Part shown: positions 63,854 to 64,000 of the stretch, in pieces | Layout: the number at the start of each line of letters is the position of its first letter | Position numbering within the stretch: position 1 is the stretch's first letter | Origin: Larkinella arboricola | GTDB lineage: Bacteria; Bacteroidota; Bacteroidia; Cytophagales; Spirosomataceae | Length of the DNA stretch: 64,000 bases | Reading direction: 5' to 3' | Assembly: GCF_003259745.1 (NCBI RefSeq) | Contig: NZ_QLMC01000004.1 | Coordinates: forward strand, 1-64,000 | Program-made: the position numbers and the translations under genes | Notes under the pieces: generated by a model | Databases searched by the model: none | What the model was told of the DNA's origin: nothing | The model's input: the letters and a program-made list of their open reading frames with translations, nothing else

Positions 63854-64000
63854 TTATTTGTCTTCAATTTCGTGTACCAGCTCATCATACCATTTCGGTC
63901 CATACATCCGGATGAGCGGCTCTTTCAGAAATTTATAGACCTCAACGCCGAGTTCTTTACCAAAGTCACAGGCCGGGCTGCAAATGGGCCAGCGGTCGTA
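63854..64000 (-). CDS. DUF3109-like protein, 3' end only
   Basis: The last 48 codons of a leftward gene run off the window end. The visible end (ICSPACDFGKELGVEVYKFL then EPLIRMYGPKWYDELVHEIE) matches the C-terminus I know from DUF3109, a cysteine-rich Bacteroidetes family. The rest lies beyond base 64000. Confidence 0.6.
   Translation of the reverse strand, partial: YDRWPICSPACDFGKELGVEVYKFLKEPLIRMYGPKWYDELVHEIEDK

Noticed and set aside
10157-64000. Further insertion sequences or transposases
   Set aside because: No transposase motifs or terminal repeats with target duplications are visible outside the first 6.8 kb.

Overview
The window looks like chromosomal DNA of a Bacteroidetes bacterium, most likely order Cytophagales (Spirosoma/Larkinella-like, an inference). 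The evidence is a SusC/SusD pair, a type IX secretion plug protein (DUF5103), a DUF3276 PUR-family protein, BatA/DUF58 proteins, many lipoproteins and TAnnTTTG promoter boxes. Coding is dense on both strands. Most genes are housekeeping or envelope genes.

Region 1 (1-6.8 kb) is the right end of an integrated element whose left end lies outside the window. It abuts the 3' end of a tRNA-Thr(CGT) gene. All its genes read leftward: tyrosine recombinase, an AT-rich orphan gene, an excisionase-like HTH protein, a winged-helix replication initiator, a small protein, a DnaB-type helicase and three unassigned small genes, one with a terminase-small-subunit-like start. The initiator gene carries eight copies of a 10-bp motif in both orientations, so it may contain the element's own origin. 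The order int, HTH, rep, helicase resembles phage satellites or small integrative elements.

Region 2 (6.9-20 kb) holds ABC-F ATPase, bestrophin, T9SS plug, YchF, PUR protein, RlpA-like, DUF58, a thioredoxin-like lipid/envelope protein, YdcF, a DUF4097 beta-repeat protein and a helical-repeat protein.

Region 3 (20.2-28.7 kb) is a compact locus resembling the ribose utilisation (rus) systems of Bacteroidetes: ribokinase, sugar permease, SusC, SusD and an ADP-ribosylglycohydrolase-fold protein, closed by a strong terminator. The SusC signal peptide lies in a different frame from the receptor body, joined at an A AAA AAC slippery heptamer.

Region 4 (28.8-42.7 kb) holds an ABC export module (permease plus ATPase) next to a TolC-like protein and a membrane-fusion protein, then gpsA, HIT, greA, fmt, folA, a BatA-type membrane protein and a phosphoesterase. 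A candidate small RNA lies between greA and fmt.

Region 5 (42.7-48.1 kb) is the rimP-nusA-infB operon, with a terminator hairpin in its leader directly before rimP. Region 6 (48.3-64 kb) has a nuclease-family membrane protein, moaD/moaE, galactose mutarotase with a GH5-like hydrolase, an LEA-like protein, two alpha/beta hydrolases, metabolic genes, hemW, mtgA, a response regulator, an alkyltransferase-like protein and a truncated DUF3109 gene. Short intergenic inverted repeats of a shared family recur through regions 2-6.
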